From the NCBI GenBank assembly GCA_017462915.1, contig JAFTQG010000005.1, forward strand, positions 1-64,000: a stretch of 64,000 nucleotides of DNA, given 5' to 3'. Each line of letters begins with the position of its first letter. The first letter of the stretch is position 1. Origin of the DNA: Prevotella sp. (lineage in GTDB: Bacteria > Bacteroidota > Bacteroidia > Bacteroidales > Bacteroidaceae). The notes beneath the pieces were generated by a model. The model saw only the letters and a list, made by a program, of their open reading frames with translations, ran no database searches and was not told the origin of the DNA. Shown in pieces: positions 8,156 through 18,253 of the stretch. A program made the translations under genes and the position numbers.

Positions 8156-9505
8156 ATGATTATGGATATAAGGAAATACATTACAGTAGCAGCATTTCTT
8201 GCCGGTGGTGTCTGGGGGACAGCCACGGCACAGGTTGTCTATGTAGAGGATGAAGACAAGGATGTTGTAGTAACGGATGATAACGGCAATGAGGAGACAA
8301 TAGAGATTCCTGAGGCAATGATGCAGGATCTCGACTCGCTTCTTAATGCCTATCATGCTCAGACATATCTGAAATTGGATGAGGATTGCAACATGCGCGA
8401 TGTCAATCCGTATTTTGAGGCAGATGTCTATCGTGAGCGTCTGAAGAGACTGCCGACGATTATCGAGATGCCTTACAACGAGGTGGTGCAGAAATTCATC
8501 GAGCGCTATGCCACGAAGCTGCGTCGTTCGGTAAGTATGATGCTCGGTGCGAGCAATTTCTATATGCCTATATTCGAGCAGGCGCTGGAGACATACGGCA
8601 TGCCGTTGGAACTGAAATATCTCCCTGTGATAGAGTCGGCACTCAATCCGAAGGCTGTATCACGTGTCGGTGCCACAGGTCTCTGGCAGTTCATGCTTGC
8701 TACAGGAAAGCAGTACGGGCTGAAAGTCAATACCTTGGTAGACGAACGCCGTGACCCGGAGAAGGCTTCTTTTGCCGCCGCACATTATCTTCGCGACCTT
8801 TACCGCATCTTCGGCGACTGGAATCTTGTCATTGCAGCATACAATGCAGGACCGGAATCCATAAACAGGGCCATCCACCGTGCAGGAGGTGTCAAGGACT
8901 ACTGGAAGATATACCCTTACTTGCCTGCCGAGACGAGAGGATATGTCCCGGCGTTCATTGCGGCAAACTATATCATGAACTATTATTGTGAGCACAATAT
9001 CTGTCCTATGGTGACGACATTGCCTGTGAAGACAGACACCGTCATGGTCACACGTGATGTGCATCTGGAACAGGTGGCAAAGGTCCTGGATTTGGATCTT
9101 GACGGTCTTTGCGCCGTGAATCCTCAGTACAGGCACAATATCGTGCCAGGCTCGGCAGAGCCTTCTCCTATCCGTCTGCCCCTTACTCATGTCAATATGT
9201 TCATAGACAGGGAGGACTCCATATATGCTTACCGTGCTGACGAGCTGCTGCAGAAGCGTACGGAGGTGGATGTCGACGATGTCGTCATGTCTACACGTCG
9301 CGAGTCTATCTCGTATAAGCGTTCAAAAGGAAGGAGCAGCAAGAGGAGCAGACGCAGCCGCGGCTCAAAGAGCGTTACCATAAAGAGCGGACAGACTCTC
9401 TCGGAGATAGCACGCCGGAACAACACTACTGTGGCTAAACTGAAGAAGCTGAACCGAATCTCCGGCAGCAAGATCCGTGCAGGAAAGAAGCTCAGGGTAA
9501 GGTGA
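8156..9505 (+). CDS. Membrane-bound lytic transglycosylase (MltD-like) with LysM domain
   Basis: This periplasmic enzyme cleaves peptidoglycan glycan strands, forming 1,6-anhydro ends. A signal peptide comes first (KYITVAAFLAGGVWGTATAQ). The SLT/GH23 domain spans about 125-260, with the likely catalytic Glu in LKYLPVIESALNP followed by VGATGLWQFM and AAYNAGPESIN. A Ser/Arg/Lys-rich linker leads to one C-terminal LysM repeat (SGQTLSEIARRNNTTVAKL). The frame is open from 8135, but the ATG at 8156, just after the DUF5683 stop, gives a proper signal peptide; an ATG at 8162 is equally possible. It sits between DUF5683 and rel. Confidence 0.9.
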   Translation: MIMDIRKYITVAAFLAGGVWGTATAQVVYVEDEDKDVVVTDDNGNEETIEIPEAMMQDLDSLLNAYHAQTYLKLDEDCNMRDVNPYFEADVYRERLKRLPTIIEMPYNEVVQKFIERYATKLRRSVSMMLGASNFYMPIFEQALETYGMPLELKYLPVIESALNPKAVSRVGATGLWQFMLATGKQYGLKVNTLVDERRDPEKASFAAAHYLRDLYRIFGDWNLVIAAYNAGPESINRAIHRAGGVKDYWKIYPYLPAETRGYVPAFIAANYIMNYYCEHNICPMVTTLPVKTDTVMVTRDVHLEQVAKVLDLDLDGLCAVNPQYRHNIVPGSAEPSPIRLPLTHVNMFIDREDSIYAYRADELLQKRTEVDVDDVVMSTRRESISYKRSKGRSSKRSRRSRGSKSVTIKSGQTLSEIARRNNTTVAKLKKLNRISGSKIRAGKKLRVR

Positions 9506-9564
9506 TTCCTCATCAGTGGCAGTGTCTTTCATGAATCAGTATTATATATAGAATAATAAGGTCT

Positions 9565-11823
9565 ATGGCAGAAGGTATTCTCAAGGCAATGGATGACGAC
9601 GTTATGGTTGACAATGCATTTCATGAATTGCTGGATTGCTATATACATTCGTCTCATCGCCAGAAAACAGATATCATAACCAAGGCGTTCAATTTTGCAC
9701 GCCAGGCACATCGTGGTGTGCGGCGCCTGTCAGGCGAGCCGTACATCATGCATCCGCTTGCCGTGGCTTATATTGCCTGTAAGGAAATGGGACTTGGCTC
9801 TACAAGCATCTGTGCGGCATTGCTGCACGATGTCGTGGAGGACACGGACTACACCATTGATGATATAGAAAGCATCTTCGGACAGAAGATTGCCACAATC
9901 GTTGACGGACTGACAAAAATCTCCGGCGGAATATTCGGCGACAAGGCATCGGCACAGGCGGAGAATTTCAAGAAACTGCTGCTTACCATGAGTGATGACA
10001 TCCGTGTCATACTTATAAAGATATGTGACCGTCTGCACAATATGCGCACACTGGCATCGCAACCGGCAAACAAGCAGTACAAGATAGCCGGTGAGACGCT
10101 GTATATCTATGCTCCTCTTGCCAACCGCTTGGGACTTAACAAGATAAAGACCGAACTTGAAGACCTCAGCTTCCGTTATGAGCATCCGGAGGAGTATGAA
10201 AATATATGCCGTAAGCTCAAGTCTACACAAGAACAGCGTGACATGCTCTTCGACGAGTTTACCTCGCCTATACGTACAGCCCTCGACAAGATGGGTATAC
10301 AGTATGAGATAAAGGCAAGGGTGAAGAGTCCGTATTCTATATGGAACAAGATGCGCAACAAGCATGTCACCTTTGACGAGATATATGATATACTTGCTGT
10401 ACGTATAATATGTACTCCGCGTGAGGGCGAGGATGAGATAAACGAGTGCTTCCAGATATATGTTGCCGTCAGCAAACTGTATAAGGCGCATCCTGACAGG
10501 CTCAGGGACTGGCTTAACCATCCTAAGGCAAACGGCTATCAGGCTCTTCATGTCACACTCATGTCCTTGCTGGGCAGATGGATAGAGGTGCAGATACGCT
10601 CGAAGCACATGGACGAGATTGCCGAGCAGGGATTTGCTGCACACTGGAAATACAAGGCAGGGGCGAACACTCCTGATGACGAGCGTGACAAGGAACTGAA
10701 TGACTGGCTGCGTACCATCAAGGAGATACTTGATGACCCGCAGCCGGACGCAATGGATTTCCTTGACACGATAAAGCTGAATCTCTTCGCCAGCGAGATA
10801 TTTGTCTTTACCCCGAAAGGGGAGATAGTCACTATGCCGGCAGACTGTACGGCTCTGGACTTTGCTTATAATATACACACATTCGTCGGAAGTCATTGCA
10901 TAGGTGCGAAAGTGAACCATAAGCTTGTGCCGTTGAGCCATAAGCTGCAGTCCGGCGATCAGGTGGAGATATTGACATCTAAGGCCCAGCATGTACAGCC
11001 GGAATGGATAAACTTTGTATTTACCGCCAAGGCAAAAGGCAAGATACAGGCACAGTTGCGCCGCGACGAGAAGGTTGTACGTAGTGCCGGTGAAGAGATG
11101 CTCCGCCAGTGGTTCCTGGAGCATGATACTGAGATGACTACATCTCTTGTGGACAAGCTATGCGACCTTCTTGAGGTGCACAAGCACGAGCAGTTGTATC
11201 TTGGTATAGGCAGGAAATCGTTTACACTTGATGACGAATTGTACAAGAAGCTCACCAGCAGGAAAAAGAAGGCTGTTGATATCGCAGGCTGGCGCAAGTT
11301 TGTACCGTTCATAAAGACTGACAAGAAGAAAACTGTCAAGCAGGAAGAGAAATTCATCGTCACAGATAAGTTTGACAAGAAGAAGCCGATATACCTTACA
11401 GAGGGAACCATCGGCAAATATATATTCCCTGACTGTTGTCATGCTATCCCGGGTGACGATATTCTTGGATATATTGACGACAAGAACAGGATAAAGATTC
11501 ACCGTCGTGACTGCCCTGTAGCAGTCCGTCTGAAGTCAAGCTACGGCAACCGTATTGTCGATGCAAAGTGGAAGATGCACAATCTTATGTTCTTCGATGC
11601 AGGAATATCTGCAAAGGGAATAGACAGGGTAGGCTTGCTGAAGGACGTCACGCAGATTCTTTCTGACGAATTGAAGTTGAATATCAAGAATGTGAATATC
11701 CATTGTGAGAACGAACTCTTTGAGGCGCATTTTGACATACGCGTACATAACCGTGACGAGGTGCAGGACATAATCAAGAAACTGCGTGCTGTTCAGGGAA
11801 TAGAGGAAATATCCATGGATTGA
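9565..11823 (+). CDS. Bifunctional (p)ppGpp synthetase/hydrolase (RelA/SpoT)
   Basis: This enzyme makes and degrades the stringent-response alarmone. The 752 residues show all domains in order. The HD hydrolase has HPLAVAYI and ALLHDVVEDTDY (about 50-200). The synthetase has VKSPYSIWNKM and NGYQALHVTLM (about 250-360). The TGS domain has IFVFTPKGEIVTMPADCTAL (about 412-475). The C-terminal ACT domain has KGIDRVGLLKDVTQILSDEL. An intact HD motif supports hydrolase activity, so a Rel/SpoT-type bifunctional enzyme is more likely than a RelA. It follows the transglycosylase gene after 59 bases. Confidence 0.95.
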   Translation: MAEGILKAMDDDVMVDNAFHELLDCYIHSSHRQKTDIITKAFNFARQAHRGVRRLSGEPYIMHPLAVAYIACKEMGLGSTSICAALLHDVVEDTDYTIDDIESIFGQKIATIVDGLTKISGGIFGDKASAQAENFKKLLLTMSDDIRVILIKICDRLHNMRTLASQPANKQYKIAGETLYIYAPLANRLGLNKIKTELEDLSFRYEHPEEYENICRKLKSTQEQRDMLFDEFTSPIRTALDKMGIQYEIKARVKSPYSIWNKMRNKHVTFDEIYDILAVRIICTPREGEDEINECFQIYVAVSKLYKAHPDRLRDWLNHPKANGYQALHVTLMSLLGRWIEVQIRSKHMDEIAEQGFAAHWKYKAGANTPDDERDKELNDWLRTIKEILDDPQPDAMDFLDTIKLNLFASEIFVFTPKGEIVTMPADCTALDFAYNIHTFVGSHCIGAKVNHKLVPLSHKLQSGDQVEILTSKAQHVQPEWINFVFTAKAKGKIQAQLRRDEKVVRSAGEEMLRQWFLEHDTEMTTSLVDKLCDLLEVHKHEQLYLGIGRKSFTLDDELYKKLTSRKKKAVDIAGWRKFVPFIKTDKKKTVKQEEKFIVTDKFDKKKPIYLTEGTIGKYIFPDCCHAIPGDDILGYIDDKNRIKIHRRDCPVAVRLKSSYGNRIVDAKWKMHNLMFFDAGISAKGIDRVGLLKDVTQILSDELKLNIKNVNIHCENELFEAHFDIRVHNRDEVQDIIKKLRAVQGIEEISMD

Positions 11824-11872
11824 CATTATGGACAGAAACATAAGAAATCATAATACCTAAACCTATAGAATC

Positions 11873-12889
11873 ATGAATTACTGGAAGAAGGGAATAGCGG
11901 CATTGGTCGCTCTGATGAGTGTCTGCACGCTTCAGGCGGCTAACAAGTATGATAATCCGGACACATTGTTCGTTGCCCGTGACGGTACGGCAGAGTTCCG
12001 TAACATAGCCGAGGCAATAGAAGTTTGCCGTGCCTTTATGGATTACCATAAGGTGATTTTTGTAAAGAAAGGCATTTACAAGGAGAAGATTGAGGTGCCG
12101 ACATGGCTTACAAATATAGAAATATGTGGTGAAGACCGTGACAATACTATCATAACATGGGATGACCATGCCAATGTCAAGTTGCCGGAGACAGGTAAGA
12201 GCATGGGCACTTTCCGTACATTTACTGTAAAGGTGACTGGCTCCAATATAACATTCAAGGACATCACTATAGAGAATAATTCTGCCCGCCTTGGTCAGGC
12301 TGTGGCTCTCCATGTGGAAGGAGACAAGTGTGTCTTCATCAACTGCCGCTTCCTCGGACATCAGGACACGATATATACTGGACGCGGAGGAGCACGCCAG
12401 TATTTCAGGGATTGCTATATAGAGGGAACGACAGACTTTATCTTCGGCCCTTCTACAGCATGGTTTGAGAATTGTGAGATAGTGAACAAGTCTGATTCTT
12501 ATGTCACGGCGGCATCTACACCGAAAGACCAGAAATATGGATATGTCTTCAACAACTGCAAGATAGGCCGTCTGACAGGTGAAGAGGCAAAGAAAAGCAA
12601 CCGTGGAGGACATGAAATCACTAAATGCTATCTCGGCCGTCCGTGGAGACCGTATGCATATACTCTGTTCATGAACTGCGAGCTTGGTTCGCATATCCTT
12701 CCTGCAGGATGGAATAACTGGGGCAACAAGGCAAACGAAAAGACAGCGCGCTACTTGGAGTACAACAATCGAGGAGACGGCGCAAAGACAGACGGGCGTG
12801 CTGCATGGACAAGACAACTGACAAAGAAAGAGGCTGCAAAGATAACTCCGTCAGAGGTCTTTGGTGGTGATACTGAATGGCTTAGATAA
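11873..12889 (+). CDS. Pectinesterase (carbohydrate esterase family 8)
   Basis: CE8 enzymes remove methyl esters from homogalacturonan. The 338-residue protein has a signal peptide (GIAALVALMSVCTLQAANKY) and then a right-handed beta-helix. Catalytic motifs are intact: ENNSARLGQAVAL, GHQDTIYTG (Gln and Asp), GTTDFIFGPS (second Asp) and LGRPWRPYAY (Arg and Trp). Export to the periplasm or surface is expected. With the PL11 lyase at 29.6 kb it points to pectin use, although no SusC/SusD pair is nearby and the gene sits among housekeeping genes. Confidence 0.93.
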   Translation: MNYWKKGIAALVALMSVCTLQAANKYDNPDTLFVARDGTAEFRNIAEAIEVCRAFMDYHKVIFVKKGIYKEKIEVPTWLTNIEICGEDRDNTIITWDDHANVKLPETGKSMGTFRTFTVKVTGSNITFKDITIENNSARLGQAVALHVEGDKCVFINCRFLGHQDTIYTGRGGARQYFRDCYIEGTTDFIFGPSTAWFENCEIVNKSDSYVTAASTPKDQKYGYVFNNCKIGRLTGEEAKKSNRGGHEITKCYLGRPWRPYAYTLFMNCELGSHILPAGWNNWGNKANEKTARYLEYNNRGDGAKTDGRAAWTRQLTKKEAAKITPSEVFGGDTEWLR

Positions 12890-12947
12890 GCATTGCTTGT
12901 GTATGACAAGTTGAGGATATAGTTGCTTGACTTGAATCTTGACAGTT

Positions 12948-14126
12948 ATGGATAAACTATGGAACGGTAATTATGTGAAGGCATTGACGGCAAATTTCAT
13001 GCTGTACTTCTCCTTCATGCTGATAGTGCCTATCCTGCCTCTGTATCTTGCCGATACTTATGGAGCAGGGAAGCACACTATCGGTCTTGTGCTGTCGGGA
13101 TACACCGTGACTGTCATGCTGATACGCCCTTTCAGTGGATATATTGTTGACAGTTTTGACAGGAAAAAAGTCCTTCTGGTCTTCTATAGCCTGATGTTTA
13201 TCCTGTTTGGCGGATATCTTATAGGAGGCTCACTGATATTGTTCACATTCGTGAGAACGCTCCATGGTGCTCCATACGGTGCTACTACGATAGCAAACAG
13301 TACAGTCGCGATAGACGTACTGCCTTCATCCAGACGTGCCGAGGGCATCGGATACTATGGGTTGTCCAACAATCTCGCAACGGCGCTGAGCCCTTCTGTA
13401 GGCATACTTATATATGATGTCACTCATGATTTCCGTATATTGTTTGCCATATCGATGCTTGTCTGCGGCATAGGACTGTTCACCGCTTCAACGATACAGG
13501 TGAAGTCAAGGCCGTGCAAGCAGAAAGTGGAGCGTCCGCAAATGACGCTTGACAGGTTCTTCCTTACAAAAGGATGGAGTCAGGCCTTGATAACATGTTG
13601 CTTCGGACTCAGTTATGGAGTCCTCTCCACTTACCTTGCCATCTACGGACGTGAACGGCTCGGTATAACAAGCGGCACGGGAATATATTTCCTGATACTG
13701 AGCGTGGGACTGATGATGTCACGTCTGCAAGGTGCAAAAGCCTTGCGTGACGGTAACATAACGCATAATGCCGCTGTTGGCGTAAGCATCTCCGTTTTCG
13801 GATACATGCTGTTTGCGGCAGTGCCGAATCTGTGGACATACTATGCCTCGGCTTTAATCATAGGCCTTGGCAACGGACACATGTTCCCTGCCGTTCAGAC
13901 AATGTTTGTGAACCTTGCTCCGAATAGTCAGAGAGGCACGGCAAACTCCACATTATACACGTCATGGGATGCAGGCGTAGGACTTGGAGTCGTGTTCGGA
14001 GGAATATTGGCAGAACTGACGGGCTATGCCTCAGCATTCTGGCTGGGAGCGATAGTGAACCTTTTCGGCGTGATATTCTTCTTCACTTACGTCCGCAATA
14101 GTTTTGAACGAAATAGATTACGATAA
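12948..14126 (+). CDS. Major facilitator superfamily transporter
   Basis: The protein has about 392 residues and twelve predicted hydrophobic segments. It shows the MFS loop 2-3 pattern (PFSGYIVDSFDRKKVLL) and a hydrophilic central loop (VKSRPCKQKVERPQ). The substrate cannot be told from sequence; close relatives are annotated as drug or sugar efflux proteins. The ATG at 12948 is preferred over an upstream TTG at 12939, because the protein then begins DKLWNGNYVKALTANF, as is common in this subfamily. It lies 15 bases before a MerR-type regulator gene on the same strand. Confidence 0.85.
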   Translation: MDKLWNGNYVKALTANFMLYFSFMLIVPILPLYLADTYGAGKHTIGLVLSGYTVTVMLIRPFSGYIVDSFDRKKVLLVFYSLMFILFGGYLIGGSLILFTFVRTLHGAPYGATTIANSTVAIDVLPSSRRAEGIGYYGLSNNLATALSPSVGILIYDVTHDFRILFAISMLVCGIGLFTASTIQVKSRPCKQKVERPQMTLDRFFLTKGWSQALITCCFGLSYGVLSTYLAIYGRERLGITSGTGIYFLILSVGLMMSRLQGAKALRDGNITHNAAVGVSISVFGYMLFAAVPNLWTYYASALIIGLGNGHMFPAVQTMFVNLAPNSQRGTANSTLYTSWDAGVGLGVVFGGILAELTGYASAFWLGAIVNLFGVIFFFTYVRNSFERNRLR

Positions 14127-14141
14127 TCTCCTTTTTAAGAT

Positions 14142-14489
14142 ATGGCATTAAATACGAACAAAAACCTGAAACTTTACTACTCCATAAAGGAAGTGGCAAA
14201 GATGTTTGATGTGTCTGAAAGTCTTCTCCGCTATTGGGAGACGGAGTTCCCGACACTTCATCCTAAGACGACATCCAATAATGTGCGTCAGTATACGGAG
14301 GCAGACATCAAGCAGGTACGCAATATACATAACCTTGTCAAGGTGCGTGGATTCAAGATTGCGGCAGCCCGCAAGATGATTCTCAAGAATCCTACTGTCG
14401 TGGACAAGAGCACGGAGATTCTCCAGACACTTGTCTCTGTTCGTGAAGAGCTTAAAGGTATCCGCAAACAGCTTGATGCCTTGCAGTGA
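14142..14489 (+). CDS. MerR-family transcriptional regulator
   Basis: This is a small 115-residue protein. The N-terminal winged helix-turn-helix (YYSIKEVAKMFDVSESLLRY, then WETEFPTLHP) is the MerR DNA-binding domain, and the rest is a short helical tail (ILQTLVSVREELKGIRKQL). There is no ligand-binding domain or Cys metal site, so it belongs to the short MerR-like group common in Bacteroidota. It lies between the MFS gene and alaS, 66 bases before alaS. The targets are unknown. Confidence 0.85.
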   Translation: MALNTNKNLKLYYSIKEVAKMFDVSESLLRYWETEFPTLHPKTTSNNVRQYTEADIKQVRNIHNLVKVRGFKIAAARKMILKNPTVVDKSTEILQTLVSVREELKGIRKQLDALQ

Positions 14490-14555
14490 GGCAAGATGAC
14501 GTTTATGATTGAATATTAAAAACCGACAATAAAAAGTATACAAAAGAATAGATAT

Positions 14556-16082
14556 ATGATGACAGCAAACGAAATCCGTGACTCATATAAGAAGTATTTT
14601 GAGTCAAAGGGACATGCCATAGTGCCGAGTGCACCTATGGTAGTGAAAGACGACCCCACATTGATGTTCACAAATGCCGGCATGAACCAGTGGAAGGACA
14701 TCATCCTCGGCACATGTGACCCAGAGCCACGCCGCCGTGCCGACTCACAGAAGTGTCTGCGAGTGTCAGGCAAGCACAATGACCTTGAGGAGGTTGGCCA
14801 TGATACATATCACCATACAATGTTCGAGATGCTCGGCAACTGGTCTTTCGGTGACTATTTCAAGGAAGGTGCCATAGACATGGCTTGGGAGTATCTTGTA
14901 GATGTGTTGAAGCTCAATCCGGCTGACCTGTATGTCACTGTCTTTGAGGGTGACGAGAAAGAAGGTCTGGCACGTGATGATGAGGCGGCAGGCTACTGGT
15001 TGAAGCATGTTCCGGCCGACCATATCATCAACGGCAACAAGCACGATAACTTCTGGGAGATGGGCGACACAGGTCCTTGCGGTCCTTGCTCGGAGATTCA
15101 CCTTGACTCCCGCACTCCTGAGGAGAAGGCCAAGACCCCTGGACGTGAACTTGTGAACAAGGATGACCCGCAGGTCATAGAGATATGGAATATCGTCTTC
15201 ATGCAGTATGAGCGTAAGGCAGACGGACATCTCGAGCCATTGTCTATGAATGTCATAGATACCGGTATGGGCTTCGAGCGTCTTGTCCGTGCAATACAGG
15301 GCAAGCACTCCAATTACGATACAGACATATTCCAGCCTATTATCAAGGAAATATGCCGTCTGTCAGGAAAGGAATACGGAAAGGCAGAGGAGATAGATGT
15401 CGCCATGCGTGTCATCGCCGACCACCTGCGTGCCGTTGCCTTCTCGATAGCCGACGGACAGTTGCCGTCCAATGCCAAGGCGGGTTACGTTATCCGTCGT
15501 ATCCTTCGTCGTGCCGTACGTTATGCATATACATTCCTTGACCAGAAAGAGGCATTCATGTTCAAGCTCCTTCCTGTGCTCATTCAGGAAATGGGTGCTT
15601 CATATCCAGAACTCCCGGGACAGCGCGAACTTATAGGCCGTGTGATAAAGGAAGAGGAAGACTCCTTCCTCCGCACTCTTGACAAGGGCATTTCCATGCT
15701 CTCCGAGGCAATAGAGGCTTTGAAGGCAGAGGGCAAGAACACTCTTGACGGCTCAAAGGCCTTCCGTCTGTTCGATACATACGGATTCCCTCTTGACCTT
15801 ACAGAACTCATCTGCCGTGAGGCAGGTATCGATGTTGACGAGAAACAGTTCGACGTAGAGATGGAAGCCCAGAAGGCTCGTGCCCGCAATGCTGCACAGG
15901 TAGAAAACGGAGACTGGAATACCGTAGGCGACTTCGATATCAATGAGGAGCAGAAGTTCGTGGGATATGATTTCTCTGAATACAACTGCCATATCACACG
16001 TTACCGCATGGTAAAGCAGAAAAAGAATGTCTTCTATGAACTTGTCCTTGACAAGACTCCTTTCTATGGAGAGATGGGCTGA
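14556..16082 (+). CDS. alaS: Alanine-tRNA ligase, N-terminal part up to an in-frame TGA
   Basis: Residues 1-508 hold the class II aminoacylation core and the tRNA-recognition region: [42 protein letters not shown] and [15 protein letters not shown]. The frame then meets TGA at 16080-16082, exactly where homologues have the second Gly of the GGQ motif (FYGEMG-stop-QVGEQG). A single GGA to TGA change explains it. Without readthrough the product lacks the editing domain and C-Ala. In E. coli, N-terminal AlaRS fragments of about 460 residues keep aminoacylation activity (established work), so this fragment could still charge tRNA but not edit. An assembly or sequencing error is a serious alternative. 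Confidence 0.9.
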   Translation: MMTANEIRDSYKKYFESKGHAIVPSAPMVVKDDPTLMFTNAGMNQWKDIILGTCDPEPRRRADSQKCLRVSGKHNDLEEVGHDTYHHTMFEMLGNWSFGDYFKEGAIDMAWEYLVDVLKLNPADLYVTVFEGDEKEGLARDDEAAGYWLKHVPADHIINGNKHDNFWEMGDTGPCGPCSEIHLDSRTPEEKAKTPGRELVNKDDPQVIEIWNIVFMQYERKADGHLEPLSMNVIDTGMGFERLVRAIQGKHSNYDTDIFQPIIKEICRLSGKEYGKAEEIDVAMRVIADHLRAVAFSIADGQLPSNAKAGYVIRRILRRAVRYAYTFLDQKEAFMFKLLPVLIQEMGASYPELPGQRELIGRVIKEEEDSFLRTLDKGISMLSEAIEALKAEGKNTLDGSKAFRLFDTYGFPLDLTELICREAGIDVDEKQFDVEMEAQKARARNAAQVENGDWNTVGDFDINEEQKFVGYDFSEYNCHITRYRMVKQKKNVFYELVLDKTPFYGEMG

Positions 16083-16124
16083 CAGGTCGGCGAGCAAGGC
16101 GTTCTTGTCAGCGAAGAAGAGACC

Positions 16125-17195
16125 GTGACAATCGTTGACTCTAAGCGTGAAAACGGCCAGACCGTACATATCGTGAAAGAGCTTCCGAATAATATGGAAG
16201 CAGAGTTCATGGCTTGTGTTGATACGGAGAAGCGTGACGCATCTGCTGCCAATCACACAGCAACACACCTTCTTGACTATGCCCTGAAGCAGGTTCTCGG
16301 TGACCATGTTGAGCAGAAGGGCTCTTATGTGTCTCCGGATACTCTGCGTTTCGACTTTGCACATTTCGAGAAAGTCAGCGATGAACAGCTGCGTGAGGTA
16401 GAGCGCATCGTCAATTCCATGATACGTGAAGACATCCATCAGCAGGAATACCGTGATACTCCTATCGAGGAAGCCAAGCAGCTTGGTGCTATCGCACTCT
16501 TCGGCGAGAAGTATGGCGACAAGGTACGTGTCATACAGTTCGGCCCTTCCGTAGAGTTCTGTGGTGGTATGCATACTACTTCAACAGGACGTATCGGCAT
16601 GTTCAAGATACTCTCTGAGGCATCTGTCGCAGCAGGCATCCGCCGTATCGAGGCTTCTACAGGCAAGAACTGGGAGGAGCGTTGCTATGTGATGGAAGAT
16701 AGCCTCAAAGACATCAAGGCACTCTTCAACAATGCGAAAGACCTCCATGCTGTAATCGAGAAGTTCCTCTCCGAGAATGCCGAACTCAAGAAGCAGGTTG
16801 AGGCTTTCAAGGCCCAGCAGGTAGAGCGTATGAAGACTGCGCTTATAGCAAAGGCACAGCATGAAAGTGACGGTACAACGATAATCAATACCGTCCTGAG
16901 CATTGACGCTGCAGCGGCAAAAGACCTTGTATTCAAGATTCGCGAGGCAGTGCCGGAGAAACTTATCTGTGTCATCGGGGCAGAGGCACAAGGCAAGCCG
17001 TCATTGAATATCATGCTCTCTGATGATATGGTTGCTGCCGGACTGAATGCCGGAAAACTTGTCCGCGAGGCGGCAAAGCTCATCAAGGGTGGCGGTGGCG
17101 GTCAGCCACATTTCGCCCAGGCTGGCGGAAAGGATGCCGAAGGACTCCATGAGGCTTGCGAGAAAGTCTTGGAACTTGTTCGTCAGGCAATGTAA
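16125..17195 (+). CDS. alaS: Alanine-tRNA ligase, C-terminal part (editing and C-Ala domains) after the TGA
   Basis: The frame continues without a break after the TGA at 16080; the first usable start is a GTG at 16125. Counting from the alaS start, the editing-site zinc ligands are all present: His567 and His571 in NHTATHLL, and Cys669 and His673 in FCGGMHTTS. A coiled coil and the DHHA1/C-Ala domain follow, with KGGGGGQPHFAQAGG near the end. The full gene would be 879 codons, which is normal. No other lesion is seen, so the change is recent, tolerated or artefactual. As a separate protein it would resemble a free-standing editing factor. Confidence 0.85.
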   Translation: MTIVDSKRENGQTVHIVKELPNNMEAEFMACVDTEKRDASAANHTATHLLDYALKQVLGDHVEQKGSYVSPDTLRFDFAHFEKVSDEQLREVERIVNSMIREDIHQQEYRDTPIEEAKQLGAIALFGEKYGDKVRVIQFGPSVEFCGGMHTTSTGRIGMFKILSEASVAAGIRRIEASTGKNWEERCYVMEDSLKDIKALFNNAKDLHAVIEKFLSENAELKKQVEAFKAQQVERMKTALIAKAQHESDGTTIINTVLSIDAAAAKDLVFKIREAVPEKLICVIGAEAQGKPSLNIMLSDDMVAAGLNAGKLVREAAKLIKGGGGGQPHFAQAGGKDAEGLHEACEKVLELVRQAM

Positions 17196-17196
17196 G

Positions 17197-17232
17197 AAAA
17201 AGGGGAATCTCGTTATGAGATTCCCCTTTTTT
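17197..17232 (+). terminator. Rho-independent terminator of alaS
   Basis: AAAAGGGGAATCTC and GAGATTCCCCTTTT pair around a four-base loop and are followed by a T run. It begins two bases after the alaS stop codon. Confidence 0.9.
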
Positions 17233-17326
17233 CGGTTATACGGTTGTACGGTTTTTCGGTTATACGGTTTTTGTTTTTGTACCATTAAGGTTATGGTAAT
17301 CTCTCCGTAAACCTGTAAAACCGCAC
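17231..17326. repeat. Inverted CGGTT/AACCG word array between alaS and corA
   Basis: CGGTTATA and CGGTTGTA-type words at 17232-17269 face AACCG-type words at 17305-17326. The spacer GTAATCTCTCCGTA is shared in form with the array at 25732-25836. It lies between two convergent genes. Confidence 0.7.
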
Positions 17327-17329
17327 CTC

Positions 17330-18253
17330 TTATATCAGTTGTTTCCATTTCAGAGCTGCCCAGCTGACGATGCTGACGAAGATGGATATGAACAATGCTA
17401 TGCCGAAGCCTATCGGACTGTTCTCCATGCCATTGACAAGGTTCATGCCGAAGAGCGACGCTATGAGGGTAGGGAACATCATGATGATTGTAACGGAAGT
17501 AAGCGTACGCATGGTGGTATTCATGTTGTTGTTGATGATACCACGGTAAGTCTCCATTGTCGACTCAAGAATGTTCGAGTAGATGTTGGTCGTCTCGCGT
17601 GCCTGCGACATCTCGATGTTTACGTCCTCGATAAGGTCCGCATCAAGTTCGTCCACCTGCAGCTTGAACTTCAGTTTTGCCATAAGATTCTCGTTGCCGC
17701 GGATAGATGTCTGGAAATACGTCAGGGAGTCTTGCAGACGCGAGAGACCGATGAGAGCCTCGTTGTCCACCTTCGACATATCCTTCTTTGCCTGGTCTAT
17801 GCGCTGCGAAATCTGCTTCAGACGTTTCAGATACCACACGGCACTGCTGAGGAAGAGCCTGAAAATCATATCCACATAATCCGTGAAGCCCTCACCTCTG
17901 CGCTTATGGAAGCTGATGAAATCCACCATCATGTTTGTCTCGAAATTACATACTGTGATAGTGACGTCACGCTTATGTATGATACCGAGCGGTACAGTGG
18001 TATACGGTGTCCGCGACCTTATCTCCTTGACATAAGGTATACGCAGGATGATAAGCATCCAGCCGTCATCATATTCATAACGCGCCCTCTCGTCGTTATC
18101 GGAGATGTCGGAAAGGAAATAATCAGGAATATTATATGTCTCTTCCAGTTGGCGACGGTCCTCTTCTGTCGGACAAGTCACCTGTATCCAGCAGTTTGGC
18201 TGCCACTCATCAATCTGTTTCAGTTGATGCTCTGTGTTCCAATAATTCTTCAT
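17330..18253 (-). CDS. corA: CorA-family magnesium/divalent cation transporter
   Basis: CorA proteins are pentameric channels for Mg2+ (also Co2+ or Ni2+). The 307 residues have the long cytoplasmic alpha/beta and helical funnel, then two C-terminal membrane helices. The selectivity motif GMN is present in SLFGMNLVNGMENSP, at the end of the first helix. The gene is convergent with alaS, with a repeat array between. It probably forms its own transcript; a TAnnTTTG box lies at 18421-18428 on this strand. Substrate preference among divalent ions is not certain. Confidence 0.93.
   Translation of the reverse strand: MKNYWNTEHQLKQIDEWQPNCWIQVTCPTEEDRRQLEETYNIPDYFLSDISDNDERARYEYDDGWMLIILRIPYVKEIRSRTPYTTVPLGIIHKRDVTITVCNFETNMMVDFISFHKRRGEGFTDYVDMIFRLFLSSAVWYLKRLKQISQRIDQAKKDMSKVDNEALIGLSRLQDSLTYFQTSIRGNENLMAKLKFKLQVDELDADLIEDVNIEMSQARETTNIYSNILESTMETYRGIINNNMNTTMRTLTSVTIIMMFPTLIASLFGMNLVNGMENSPIGFGIALFISIFVSIVSWAALKWKQLI

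Noticed and set aside
8655..8670. A parS-like site (TGTATCACGTGTCGGT) in the transglycosylase gene
   Set aside because: Only the CACGTG centre matches the parS palindrome; the outer arms do not pair.
16080..16082. TGA read as Trp (altered genetic code) or selenocysteine
   Set aside because: Many other genes in the window use TGA as a stop, the site is a Gly in homologues, and no selenocysteine-type context is apparent.
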